This document shows positions 25,145 through 31,837 of a stretch of 31,837 nucleotides of DNA, piece after piece. How positions within the stretch are numbered: the stretch's first letter is position 1; each line of letters opens with the position of its first letter. The position numbers and the translations under genes are program-made. Below the pieces are notes generated by a model. That model made no database searches. It was not told the origin of the DNA and was given only the letters and a program-made list of their open reading frames with translations. The stretch comes from Armatimonadetes bacterium UBA5352. Lineage in GTDB: Bacteria > Armatimonadota > Zipacnadia > Zipacnadales > UBA5352. The stretch spans positions 1,087 to 32,923 of the forward strand of contig DHPY01000009.1 of assembly GCA_002411015.1 (NCBI GenBank). Reading direction: 5' to 3'.

Positions 25145-27631
25145 CTACTTCACCACGATGTTGATCAGCTTGTCGGGCACCTTGATGAGCTTGACGATCT
25201 GCTTGCCCTCAATGAGCTTGCGCACCCGCTCGCGCTCCTGCGCCTGCTCGGCGGCGAGGTCCATGTCGGTGCCGACCGGCACGTCCATGTTGTCGCGCAC
25301 CTTCCCGTTGACCTGCACCACGAGCGTGACGGTGTCGGCGGCCAGCAGGCTCTCATCCACCTGTGGCCACTCCCGTTCGAACAGCGACGGCTCCTCGCCC
25401 ATGCGCACCCACAGGTCATCGCAAATATGCGGCGCGACCGGTGAGAGGATCGCGACCAGGACACGCAGCCCCTCGCTGAAGACCGCGCGATCGCCAGCGT
25501 CGGTGCGGTCCATCGTGCCGGCGAACTGCCGCAGGTCGTTGGACAGCTCCATGATCGCCGCGATCGCGGTGTTGAAGCGCATTCCCTCGAAGTCCTCGGA
25601 GACCTTCGCGATGGTGCTGTGCGTCTTCCGGCGGATCTCGCGCTGAGCGGCCGTCGGCTCGGCGGGAAGGGAGGCCGCGAAATCGCGCTGCCAGGCGTCG
25701 GCGTTGTCGGTCACGAGGCCCCAGACGCGCCAGAGGAAGCGGTGCGAGCCCACAACGCCCTCGTCGCTCCACTCGGTATCCTGGTCGGGTGGGCCGACGA
25801 AGAGCGAGTAGAGGCGCCCGGTATCCGCGCCATACTCCTCATTGAGCGCGTCGGGGCTGACGACGTTGCCCCGTGACTTGCTCATCTTCGCGCCATCCTT
25901 GTAGACCATGCCCTGCGTGAACAGGCTCGCGAAGGGCTCGCGAAAGCTCAGGTAGCCGAGATCGTGCAGCACCTTCGTGATGAAACGCGAGTACATGAGG
26001 TGGCCGGTGGCGTGCTCGATGCCGCCGACATACTGATCGACCGGCAGCCAGTACTCGACATCATCGGGGCTGAAGGGCGCGCTGTCATCATGCGGGCTCG
26101 GGTAGCGCAGGTAGTACCATGCGGAGTAGACGAAGGTGTCCATGGTGTCCGCCTCGCGCCGGGCGGGACCTCCGCAGGTCGGGCACTTCACGTTCATGAA
26201 CTCCTCGACCTGTGAGAGCGGAGCGTTGCCGGTCACGCGGAACTCGACATCGTAGGGCAGCTTGACCGGCAGATCCTCCTCCGGCACCGGCACCGTGCCG
26301 CAGTTCTCGCAGTAGATGATGGGGATCGGTGCGCCCCAGTAGCGCTGGCGGGAGATGCACCAGTCGCGCAGGCGGTAGTTGACGTCGCGGTGGCCGAACT
26401 TCTGCGCCTCCATGTAGTCCGCGATCTGCTCCATCGCCTCGCGGTTCGGCCGGCCGGAGAATTCGCCGGAGTTGATCTGCTCGCCCTCGCCAATCCACGC
26501 CTCGTCCATCGTGTTCCCGTCAAGCTCCACACCCTCGGGCTGGATGACCGGGATGATCTCGAGGTCATACTTGCGCGCAAAGTCGAAGTCGCGCCGGTCG
26601 TGCGCCGGGACGGCCATGATCGCGCCGGTCCCGTAGTCCATCATCACGTAGTTCGCGACCCAGATCGGGATGCGCTGGCCGCTCAGCGGATGCGTCGCGT
26701 AGGCGCCGGTGAAGATGCCGAGCTTCTCCGTCTCATCGGAGCCGCGCTCCATGACCGAGAGGCCCATTGCCCGCTGCGCGAACTCCCGCACGGGCGCCTC
26801 GAACTCCGTGCCCTCAGTGAGCTTCGCTACGAGCGGATGCTCCGGCGCGAGCACCATGGAGGTGACGCCAAAGATGGTGTCGATGCGGGTAGTGAAGACC
26901 TCCATCTGCTCGTCGAGGCCCTCGACGGAGAGCCTGAAGGAGAAGCCCTCGGACTTGCCGATCCAGTGCTCCTGCATCCTGACGACGCGCTCGGGCCAGC
27001 GGCCGAGCAGCTTGACGTCGCCGAGCAGCTTCTCCGCGTAATCCGTGATGCGGAAGAACCACTGCTCGCGGGTGACGCGCTCGGCGGCCGTGTCGCACCG
27101 CTCGCAGCAGCCCTGAACGACCTGCTCGTTCGCGAGGACGGTGCAGCAGCCCGGGCACCAGTTCACCAGGCCGGGGCCGCGGTAGGCGAGACCGTTCTTG
27201 TAAAGCTGCAGGAAGAGCCACTGCGTCCAGCCGTAGTAGTCCGGGGAGGAGGTGTCGATCTCGCGCGACCAGTCGTAGCTGATGCCGAGGCGCTCGAACT
27301 GCGCCTTCATGTTGCCGACGCAGAGCGCCGTCCACTCGACCGGGTGCTGGTTGAACTTGATCGCCGCGTTCTCGGTGGGCAGCCCGAGCGAGTCCCAGCC
27401 CATCGGGTGGAGGACGTTGAAGCCCTGCATCGTTCGGTAGCGCGCGAAGGCGTCGCCGATGATATAGTTGCGCACGTGCCCCATGTGCAGCTCGCCCGAG
27501 GGGTAGGGGTACATGTCGAGGTAGTAGAACTTGGGCTTGTCCTCACGGCGCTCGACCTGAAAGAGGTTGTGCTGGCGCCAGTAGTCCTGCCACTTGCGCT
27601 CGATGGACCTGAAGTCGTAGGTATCTGCCAC
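25145..27631 (-). CDS. leuS: Leucyl-tRNA synthetase
   Basis: This class I aminoacyl-tRNA synthetase of 828 residues charges tRNA-Leu. The GTG at 27631 is chosen because GGGAGGAG lies five bases upstream and the universal N-terminus (DFRSIERKWQDYW) begins there. The open frame continues upstream without domain content. The HIGH-type signature is HMGH at 49-52 within YPSGELHMGHVRNY, and KMSKS is at 582-586. The editing (CP1) domain sits between them, and the zinc-type Cys cluster (NWCPGCCTVL, CCERCD) is intact. The length and order are those of bacterial LeuRS. It follows the presenilin-like gene in what looks like one operon and precedes comEA. No T-box is seen in the 49-base gap. Confidence 0.98.
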   Translation of the reverse strand: MADTYDFRSIERKWQDYWRQHNLFQVERREDKPKFYYLDMYPYPSGELHMGHVRNYIIGDAFARYRTMQGFNVLHPMGWDSLGLPTENAAIKFNQHPVEWTALCVGNMKAQFERLGISYDWSREIDTSSPDYYGWTQWLFLQLYKNGLAYRGPGLVNWCPGCCTVLANEQVVQGCCERCDTAAERVTREQWFFRITDYAEKLLGDVKLLGRWPERVVRMQEHWIGKSEGFSFRLSVEGLDEQMEVFTTRIDTIFGVTSMVLAPEHPLVAKLTEGTEFEAPVREFAQRAMGLSVMERGSDETEKLGIFTGAYATHPLSGQRIPIWVANYVMMDYGTGAIMAVPAHDRRDFDFARKYDLEIIPVIQPEGVELDGNTMDEAWIGEGEQINSGEFSGRPNREAMEQIADYMEAQKFGHRDVNYRLRDWCISRQRYWGAPIPIIYCENCGTVPVPEEDLPVKLPYDVEFRVTGNAPLSQVEEFMNVKCPTCGGPARREADTMDTFVYSAWYYLRYPSPHDDSAPFSPDDVEYWLPVDQYVGGIEHATGHLMYSRFITKVLHDLGYLSFREPFASLFTQGMVYKDGAKMSKSRGNVVSPDALNEEYGADTGRLYSLFVGPPDQDTEWSDEGVVGSHRFLWRVWGLVTDNADAWQRDFAASLPAEPTAAQREIRRKTHSTIAKVSEDFEGMRFNTAIAAIMELSNDLRQFAGTMDRTDAGDRAVFSEGLRVLVAILSPVAPHICDDLWVRMGEEPSLFEREWPQVDESLLAADTVTLVVQVNGKVRDNMDVPVGTDMDLAAEQAQERERVRKLIEGKQIVKLIKVPDKLINIVVK

Positions 27632-27680
27632 GGTTGCTCCTCCCGAGGGTTGTGCGGCGGAAAGGGTATCCCCGGCGCGA

Positions 27681-28562
27681 TTAGGGTGCGGCCTGCACCG
27701 CGCGCCATAGGACTGCAAGCAATACGATCACAAAGACGATAACGATCCCGACGTAGCACCACTCGCGCCTGGTGAGCCGGACCTCGCGCCAGTTGGCGAC
27801 GAGGAAGCCCCCCGCCATCAGTGGCAGCACCGGGATCGGCGGCGCACTCGGCAGCGCCACCACAAGCGCGAGAACCACCGCCGTGACGCCGAAGAGCCAG
27901 GCGAAGGTGCGCCTCATGCTCAGACCGAACCGGACGATCACCGCGAAGAAAAGCGCGGCGAAGAAGGTGTCGCCGGGGCCGAGAGTGGCGATGTGCGTGA
28001 GACCGGCGATGCCGGCGGGGCCTGCCGCCGAGCCCATCGCCGGGAGCTTCACTGAGACGGCCTCGACGATCGCGGGCGCCTTCTCCAGCGTCTCTCCGGT
28101 TGGCCCGAAGAAGACCGTGAAGACGTCGGCGAGAGCCAGCACGATCGCGACCGGGATGATCACCCCGCGCTCGCGGATGATGCGCGAGAGCAGCAGCCCG
28201 CCCATGATCATCGCGAAGACCAGCAGAATGTCCGACGCGGGCCTCAGCGCAAAACGCGCCAGCGGCCCCGACATCCCGATGGTCGCGTACAGGAACCAGT
28301 TGAGGCCAGCGAGCACGAACGCGATCAACTCCACCCACGGGCCGAGCGACAGGCGTGCCGAAAGACTCGCGGCGATCAGCGCCCCGAGGGTGAAGAGGAC
28401 GGTGACGAGCACACTGCCAATGACAGGATGGACGCCCGGGATAAGCGGCGCCAGCACGAGGAGCGCGTAGAGGCTGACCAGCGTCAGGGCCAAGAGCGGC
28501 CCGGGGCACCGATCAGCCGCGCCACCGGCAGGTGTGCGCTCTCCCGGCGCGGCCGCCATCAT
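27681..28562 (-). CDS. Multi-pass membrane protein, putative GxGD-type (presenilin/SPP-like) aspartyl protease
   Basis: The 293-residue protein has about nine membrane segments. Three features recall the A22 intramembrane aspartyl proteases (presenilin, signal peptide peptidase). The fifth helix carries LADVFTVFFGP (Asp146), where signal peptide peptidases have YDxFxVF. After a loop of about 40 residues, the next helix opens with LGPGD (Asp198, the GxGD motif) and runs into ALFFAVIVRFGLSMRR, close to the ALLLRFDISL type of sequence in those proteases. Near the C-terminus, PVL (244-246) stands where PAL is expected. The order and spacing match. Ala replaces the usual Tyr before Asp146, and one helix follows the PVL helix, so activity is uncertain. 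Its start overlaps the upstream stop by four bases. It could otherwise be an unrelated transporter-like protein. Confidence 0.55.
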   Translation of the reverse strand: MMAAAPGERTPAGGAADRCPGPLLALTLVSLYALLVLAPLIPGVHPVIGSVLVTVLFTLGALIAASLSARLSLGPWVELIAFVLAGLNWFLYATIGMSGPLARFALRPASDILLVFAMIMGGLLLSRIIRERGVIIPVAIVLALADVFTVFFGPTGETLEKAPAIVEAVSVKLPAMGSAAGPAGIAGLTHIATLGPGDTFFAALFFAVIVRFGLSMRRTFAWLFGVTAVVLALVVALPSAPPIPVLPLMAGGFLVANWREVRLTRREWCYVGIVIVFVIVLLAVLWRAVQAAP

Positions 28563-28933
28563 CGAGTCAGTTCGACGCTTTTCTCAAGCGCCGCGCGCCC
28601 ACGCCCGTTTCTCTCCACGAACGACCCGCCCGTGATCTGGGACTCCAGCAGGCCGTGATCGCAGCTGAAGCGCAGCGTGAAGCGCACCAGGTTCTGACAG
28701 TCCTCGCCCACAAGTTCCTTGCGCAGCACGTACTCGATCGGGTGATCGCCCTCTTCGGCGTCCTCCGCGTAGACGGACTGCAACTCGTGGTCGCGGTCGA
28801 TCCGCAGCGCGATGAGCTCCCCGCACCGACCGCACCTGACCGTCAGGTTGAACGAGCGCGCAGAACAGACCAGCGGCTCGTCGCCAGGCCCATCAAAGAG
28901 GCGCCCAAGCGCCTCCCGTAGTTTCGCGAGCAC
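28559..28933 (-). CDS. Hypothetical protein with CxxC zinc-ribbon-like pairs
   Basis: I do not recognise this 124-residue protein. It has Cys34 and Cys37 in RCGRCGEL and a second pair, Cys79 and Cys91, which could together bind zinc. A short amphipathic helix opens it (MLAKLREALGRLF), and the remainder looks like a compact beta-rich domain. It has no membrane segment. The start is GTG 28933 with GAGAGGAG about 12 bases upstream, a little long. Its stop overlaps the start of the presenilin-like gene, so the two are probably translated together and may function together. It is the first gene after the promoter at 29030-29057. Confidence 0.7.
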   Translation of the reverse strand: MLAKLREALGRLFDGPGDEPLVCSARSFNLTVRCGRCGELIALRIDRDHELQSVYAEDAEEGDHPIEYVLRKELVGEDCQNLVRFTLRFSCDHGLLESQITGGSFVERNGRGRAALEKSVELTR

Positions 28934-29029
28934 GTCTGACTGATGCTCCTCTCAGATGTCGCCCTGTCGCACCCCGTGCACCGGCAGGCCGCCACTGGGC
29001 CTTAAGGGGAGTTCCGCAGGGTACAGATG

Positions 29030-29057
29030 ATTATAGCACTGCCCCGACCGGCGTCAA
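29030..29057 (-). promoter_or_regulatory. Near-consensus sigma-70-type promoter of the hypothetical-protease-leuS-comEA-comEC operon
   Basis: Read on the minus strand, TTGACG (29057-29052) and a perfect TATAAT (29035-29030) are 16 bases apart. Transcription would start near 29023, giving a leader of about 90 bases before the GTG at 28933. All five genes downstream are on the same strand with gaps of at most about 125 bases. Confidence 0.8.
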
Positions 29058-29125
29058 GGAACCGGGTGTGATATCCCGCTCCGCCCGATGCAGGACTGCC
29101 GCGGCTCCGGATGGAAGGCTCGTTC

Positions 29126-30277
29126 ATGCGAACGGCAATCCAGGGCCTGGCGCGCCGCGCAGCTACCCCGTGGGGAGTCACGATCCTCTTCGCAGCCGCG
29201 TGGCTGGCCGTCGCAGTCCCCTCGCTGCCCAGCAGCCCTCTCATCGGCCCGGACATGTCCGTCATCATCGGCAACCTCCGCGCAGACCACTCCGCCGCGG
29301 CAGTCTGGTCATGGTTCTCCGGCCACTGGGCGCAGGGCGAGGAGTACTACCGCCCGATCCCAAGCGTCCTGCACTGGGCCGACTACATGATCTGGGGCGC
29401 CGCCCCCTACGGCTGGCGGCTCACGAACGCCCTGCTGCTCGCGGCGACCTTCCCGGCACTCACGTGGCTCTGCGCGAGGGGCTTCGAGCGCCCGTGGGCC
29501 GGGCCCGTTACCGCCATGGCGCTGTTGCGCTTCCACCCGGCGGAGGAGATGCCGATCTGGCCGGCGTGGCGCACGGACCTCGTCTGCGGCCTCTTCCTGC
29601 TGCTTACGACCGGCGCGGCACTCGAGTACATCCGCGACGGCGCCTGGAAGCGCCTCTTGCTGGCGCTCGGGATGCTCCTGCTGGCGCTGATGTCCAAGGA
29701 GGTCGCGATCGTCTGGCCCGCCGTCGCGGCGATCGCCGTGCTCCTCATGGGCCGCAACCGCCACGGGCTGATCCTGCTCGGCTCATCGTTCGCCCTGACC
29801 GGCGCGTTCTGGCTGCTGCGCGTGCACCTCCTCGGACACCCGCTGCTCGGGCAGCTCCCGCCGCAGGTCAACTTCCCGATGGAGACCCAGCTCGCGTTCT
29901 TCTACCGCACGCTGGTGGACCCACTCTACATCAACTTCACGGTCATCTACCCCTCGATTGCAGGCGAACCCGGCTGGTGGATCAGCGCGCTCCTCTGGCA
30001 GGCGGCTCTGGAGGATACGGCGTTCGTCGCAGCGAACGTCATCCTCGCAGTGGGCGCTCCGCGGCTGCTCGCGGTGCTCTGGGCGTGGCGGGTGATCACC
30101 TATCTCCCGGCCGTGCCCTTCGTGCGCCTGTACCCGTTCTACTACTACATCCCGGCCCTCGGGTCGGCGCTGATCTACGGCCTCGCGGCGGTCTGCCTGG
30201 TGCAGATGCTGCTGCCGCGGCTGATGAAGTCCCGGCAAGATGGTTCACAGTCTGATAATGCTACGGAGGATCACTGA
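29126..30277 (+). CDS. GT-C-type multi-pass membrane protein, putative glycosyltransferase
   Basis: The ATG at 29126 has GGAAGG eight bases upstream and is preferred to the ATG at 29111. The product is about 383 residues with roughly nine membrane segments. After the first helix, an extracytoplasmic loop carries an acidic residue (GPDMS) and then EEYYRPIPSVLHWADY, the YYRP motif typical of a large group of bacterial GT-C proteins. The next helices show GWRLTNALLL, RTDLVCGLFLLL and ALMSKEVAIVWP, all typical of that group. GT-C enzymes use lipid-linked sugars to glycosylate proteins or glycans on the outer face of the membrane. Donor and acceptor are unknown. The stop overlaps the start of the PHP gene by one base. 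Confidence 0.65.
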   Translation: MRTAIQGLARRAATPWGVTILFAAAWLAVAVPSLPSSPLIGPDMSVIIGNLRADHSAAAVWSWFSGHWAQGEEYYRPIPSVLHWADYMIWGAAPYGWRLTNALLLAATFPALTWLCARGFERPWAGPVTAMALLRFHPAEEMPIWPAWRTDLVCGLFLLLTTGAALEYIRDGAWKRLLLALGMLLLALMSKEVAIVWPAVAAIAVLLMGRNRHGLILLGSSFALTGAFWLLRVHLLGHPLLGQLPPQVNFPMETQLAFFYRTLVDPLYINFTVIYPSIAGEPGWWISALLWQAALEDTAFVAANVILAVGAPRLLAVLWAWRVITYLPAVPFVRLYPFYYYIPALGSALIYGLAAVCLVQMLLPRLMKSRQDGSQSDNATEDH

Positions 30278-31044
30278 TGCGAGACGACCTCGACCTTCAC
30301 ATTCATACCGCGCACGTGGGCTGCGCAGACGAGACGATGTCAGTTCCCGCGCTGCTCGCGCGCTGCGAGGAGCTTGGCCGCACGCAGATCGCCATCACCG
30401 ACCACCTTAACGGACCGCAACATCTTGAGGCGCAGGCGAAGATCCGCGAGGAGCTCCCGTCCTACGAGGGGCCGCTTGGCGTGACATGGGGCGTGGAGTG
30501 CACGATCGCGGACGCGGCTGCCGGGACGCTCACGGTGACTGAGGAGCTTGTGGAGCAGTTCGGCTTCGAGTTCGTGATCGGCGGACCGCACGGGCGCTAC
30601 AACGCGACCGACCCGGACGAGATCATCGCCCTGAATCACCGGCTGATGCTCGCGACGGTGCGCAACCCGATCATCCACTCGCTCGTGCACCCGTGGTGGT
30701 TCAGCCGCGTGGAGTGGGACCGCGGGACGATGACGTGGTTCGAGGACATGAGCCGCATCCCGCAGTGGCATGTCGAGGAACTTGCGGAGGCGTGCGTGGA
30801 GACGGGGACCTCCGTGGAGATGAACGGTGGCGCGATCATCCACCACGCGAACTACACCGACCGCCTCAAGGACGACTACAAAGCCTACCTCGCGGCTCTC
30901 TGCGAGCGCGGCGTGACCTTCACGCTCTGCTCCGATGCGCATGACATCGAGCATCTGCAGCGCGCGGGCGACGCGGCGGCCTTCCTCGCCGACGCGGGCG
31001 TGCCGGATGAGCGGATCGTCGTCCCCGCGCCCTCGAGCCTGTGA
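30277..31044 (+). CDS. PHP-domain metal-dependent hydrolase
   Basis: The 255-residue protein is a single PHP (polymerase and histidinol phosphatase) domain, a TIM-like barrel with a metal cluster. The expected ligands are visible: HxH at 8-10, DH at 42-43, Glu74, His105, His138 within SLVHPW, Glu181, and DAH near 220-222. PHP proteins standing alone are phosphoesterases, such as histidinol-phosphatase or nucleotide or RNA phosphatases. The substrate is not evident, and no his genes are nearby. The ATG is preceded by GGAGG and overlaps the upstream stop by one base, so it is translated with the membrane protein before it. Confidence 0.88.
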   Translation: MRDDLDLHIHTAHVGCADETMSVPALLARCEELGRTQIAITDHLNGPQHLEAQAKIREELPSYEGPLGVTWGVECTIADAAAGTLTVTEELVEQFGFEFVIGGPHGRYNATDPDEIIALNHRLMLATVRNPIIHSLVHPWWFSRVEWDRGTMTWFEDMSRIPQWHVEELAEACVETGTSVEMNGGAIIHHANYTDRLKDDYKAYLAALCERGVTFTLCSDAHDIEHLQRAGDAAAFLADAGVPDERIVVPAPSSL

Positions 31045-31058
31045 AGTCAGCCGCCGTT

Positions 31059-31109
31059 CCTCCCCCTCTCCCGCCCGAAACCGCGTCGTTTGCGGTTTCC
31101 AGGGGGAGG
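31059..31109. terminator. Bidirectional hairpin between PHP and HIT genes
   Basis: CCTCCCCCT (31059-31067) pairs with AGGGGGAGG (31101-31109), and inside it GAAACCGC (31077-31084) pairs exactly with GCGGTTTC (31092-31099). The hairpin lies between two convergent genes, where it could end both transcripts. There is no clear T-run on either side. Its loop, GTCGTTT, recurs at 31549-31555. Confidence 0.6.
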
Positions 31110-31117
31110 GGCGCCGT

Positions 31118-31465
31118 CTACCCCGGCGGCCAGCTCATCGCGCGGCCGCCCAGCACGTGCAGGTGCAGGTGCGGAACCTCCATGCCTGAGTCGCGGCCCC
31201 AGTTGATGACCGTGCGGTAGCCGGAATCAACGATGCCCTCGTCGCGTGCGACCTGCGCGACCACCAGCAGCAGGTGGCCGAGCAGCGCCTTGTCGCCGGC
31301 CTCGGCCTCGGCGACCCCGGCGATGTGCCTGCGCGGGATGACGAGGATGTGCGTCGGCGCCTGCGGGTTGATATCGCGGAACGCAACGCACTGCTCGTCC
31401 TCGTAGACGATCGTGCTGGGGATCTCGCCCGACGCGATCTTGCAGAACAGGCAATCAGCGGGCAT
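31118..31465 (-). CDS. HIT-family nucleotide-binding protein (HinT-like)
   Basis: The 115-residue protein is a typical bacterial histidine-triad hydrolase of the HinT branch. It begins MPADCLFCKI and contains AFRDINPQAPTHILVIPRRHI, the usual core, and the catalytic HxHxH at His99, 101 and 103 within VPHLHLHVLGG. The protein ends in SWPPG, typical of HinT. HinT proteins hydrolyse nucleoside phosphoramidates and acyl-adenylates in the cytoplasm. The ATG at 31465 is chosen because AGGAGG lies upstream and the family N-terminus begins there. The longer open frame upstream runs through the structured repeat. Confidence 0.96.
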   Translation of the reverse strand: MPADCLFCKIASGEIPSTIVYEDEQCVAFRDINPQAPTHILVIPRRHIAGVAEAEAGDKALLGHLLLVVAQVARDEGIVDSGYRTVINWGRDSGMEVPHLHLHVLGGRAMSWPPG

Positions 31466-31557
31466 GTGTGGTGCCTCCTGCCGGGTAGTCCTGTCGGTTG
31501 TGTCTCGGGAAGGTTCGAGGCGAGGGTGGGGCTGCCCTGCCGGGGTGGGTCGTTTGC

Positions 31558-31794
31558 CGTTCGGAGGGGCCGCTTCCCGCGCCCAGCGCCGAGCGCAGCG
31601 AGGCGGTGGGCACGGGAAGTGACGCCCGAGCGTCGTCTGCGAGGGCGTCAGGTTCCACCCCGGCCCGCCGTGCGTGATCCCGCAGACGGACAACGACGGG
31701 CCGGGGTGGAACCTCCCGCGGGGCTAAACGACAGCCCTCGCGGGACCCTCGCGCCGCCAAACGACAGCGGACGCTCGGGCGGCCCCTCCGAACG
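31558..31794. repeat. Long structured inverted-repeat element, relative of the GGAGGGGCCGC family
   Basis: Outer arms CGTTCGGAGGGGCCGC (31558-31573) and the exact complement (31779-31794) share the core GGAGGGGCCGC with the other elements. Inside are further perfect pairs: GCCCGAGCGTC (31624-31634) with 31770-31780, and GGTTCCACCCCGGCCCG (31651-31667) with 31697-31713. A shorter pair, GCGAGGGC (31639-31646) with 31734-31741, competes with a local hairpin at 31715-31744. CTTCCCG (31574-31580) also pairs with CGGGAAG near 31613-31619. AAACGACAGC occurs twice (31726, 31759). The nested, multi-branch pattern suggests a folded RNA or cruciform-forming mobile DNA. Confidence 0.7.
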
Positions 31795-31813
31795 ACTTGC
31801 GGGGCGGACGCCT

Positions 31814-31819
31814 TTGACA
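31814..31819 (+). promoter_or_regulatory. Possible -35 element (promoter cut by window end)
   Basis: TTGACA matches the consensus -35 exactly on the plus strand. Seventeen bases later the window ends, so no -10 can be seen. Confidence 0.25.
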
Positions 31820-31837
31820 GGCTGGAAGGTTGTGTTC

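Larger units (their letters stand above)
31466..31837. other. 372-base non-coding end region
   Basis: This stretch holds the HIT gene's upstream region and the structured repeat at 31558-31794. I find no credible gene in it. A perfect -35 hexamer, TTGACA, lies at 31814-31819 on the plus strand, but its -10 would fall at or beyond the window end. Confidence 0.6.

Noticed and set aside
27632..27718. A longer N-terminus for leucyl-tRNA synthetase
   Set aside because: The extra 29 codons overlap the preceding gene's 3' end and lie before a strong ribosome-binding site at GTG 27631, where the conserved N-terminus begins.
26390..27742. A 450-codon plus-strand open frame
   Set aside because: It is antisense to leuS, whose catalytic motifs are certain.

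Overview
The window is GC-rich chromosomal DNA, densely coding on both strands, from a bacterium with an outer membrane. The best taxonomic clue is the abundant-type surface protein at 13911-15665. It has a signal peptide, one S-layer homology (SLH) domain, a Gly-X-Y spacer, a coiled coil and a beta-barrel ending in Phe. SLH-porins of this kind tether the outer membrane to the wall in Armatimonadota, Deinococcota, Cyanobacteria and Negativicutes. Together with the high GC and the MoxR/DUF58/DUF4129 cluster, this makes an Armatimonadota-like organism my best guess, but that is inference. I see no rRNA, tRNA, CRISPR array, transposase or phage gene.

Layout. Positions 1-11041 hold mostly minus-strand metabolic genes: a UDP-glucose 4-epimerase-like SDR enzyme, a DUF72 protein, a D-aminoacylase, an acetyltransferase/TIM-barrel fusion, a secreted glycosidase-like protein and a CPH-type copper ATPase. 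One AT-richer orphan gene on the plus strand (3842-4408) interrupts them. Positions 11148-15665 (plus) carry a secreted protein with a repeated domain, a 66-residue Cys-rich protein, and the SLH-porin with its own promoter, long leader and strong terminator. Positions 15791-21867 hold a cell-envelope cluster: DUF4129, DUF4350, MoxR ATPase and DUF58 as an overlapping plus-strand operon, SpoIIM-like on the minus strand, and an RDD protein on the plus strand. Positions 21839-28933 (minus) look like one operon read from a good sigma-70-type promoter at 29030-29057: a Cys-pair protein, a putative presenilin/signal-peptide-peptidase-like protease, leuS, comEA and comEC. Positions 29126-31044 (plus) hold a GT-C-type membrane protein and a PHP hydrolase; a HIT-family protein follows on the minus strand.

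Intergenic DNA is also notable. A family of nested inverted repeats shares the arm core GGAGGGGCCGC. Full copies lie at 1045-1188 and 6114-6235, half a copy at the window start, and a larger relative with different inner stems at 31558-31794. A separate palindromic block lies at 6291-6501.

The most interesting items are the putative intramembrane aspartyl protease next to leuS and the competence genes, the nested-palindrome family, the acetyltransferase/TIM-barrel fusion, the collagen-like spacer in the outer-membrane tether, and the comEA-comEC junction, where comEC has no canonical start before the middle of its first membrane helix.
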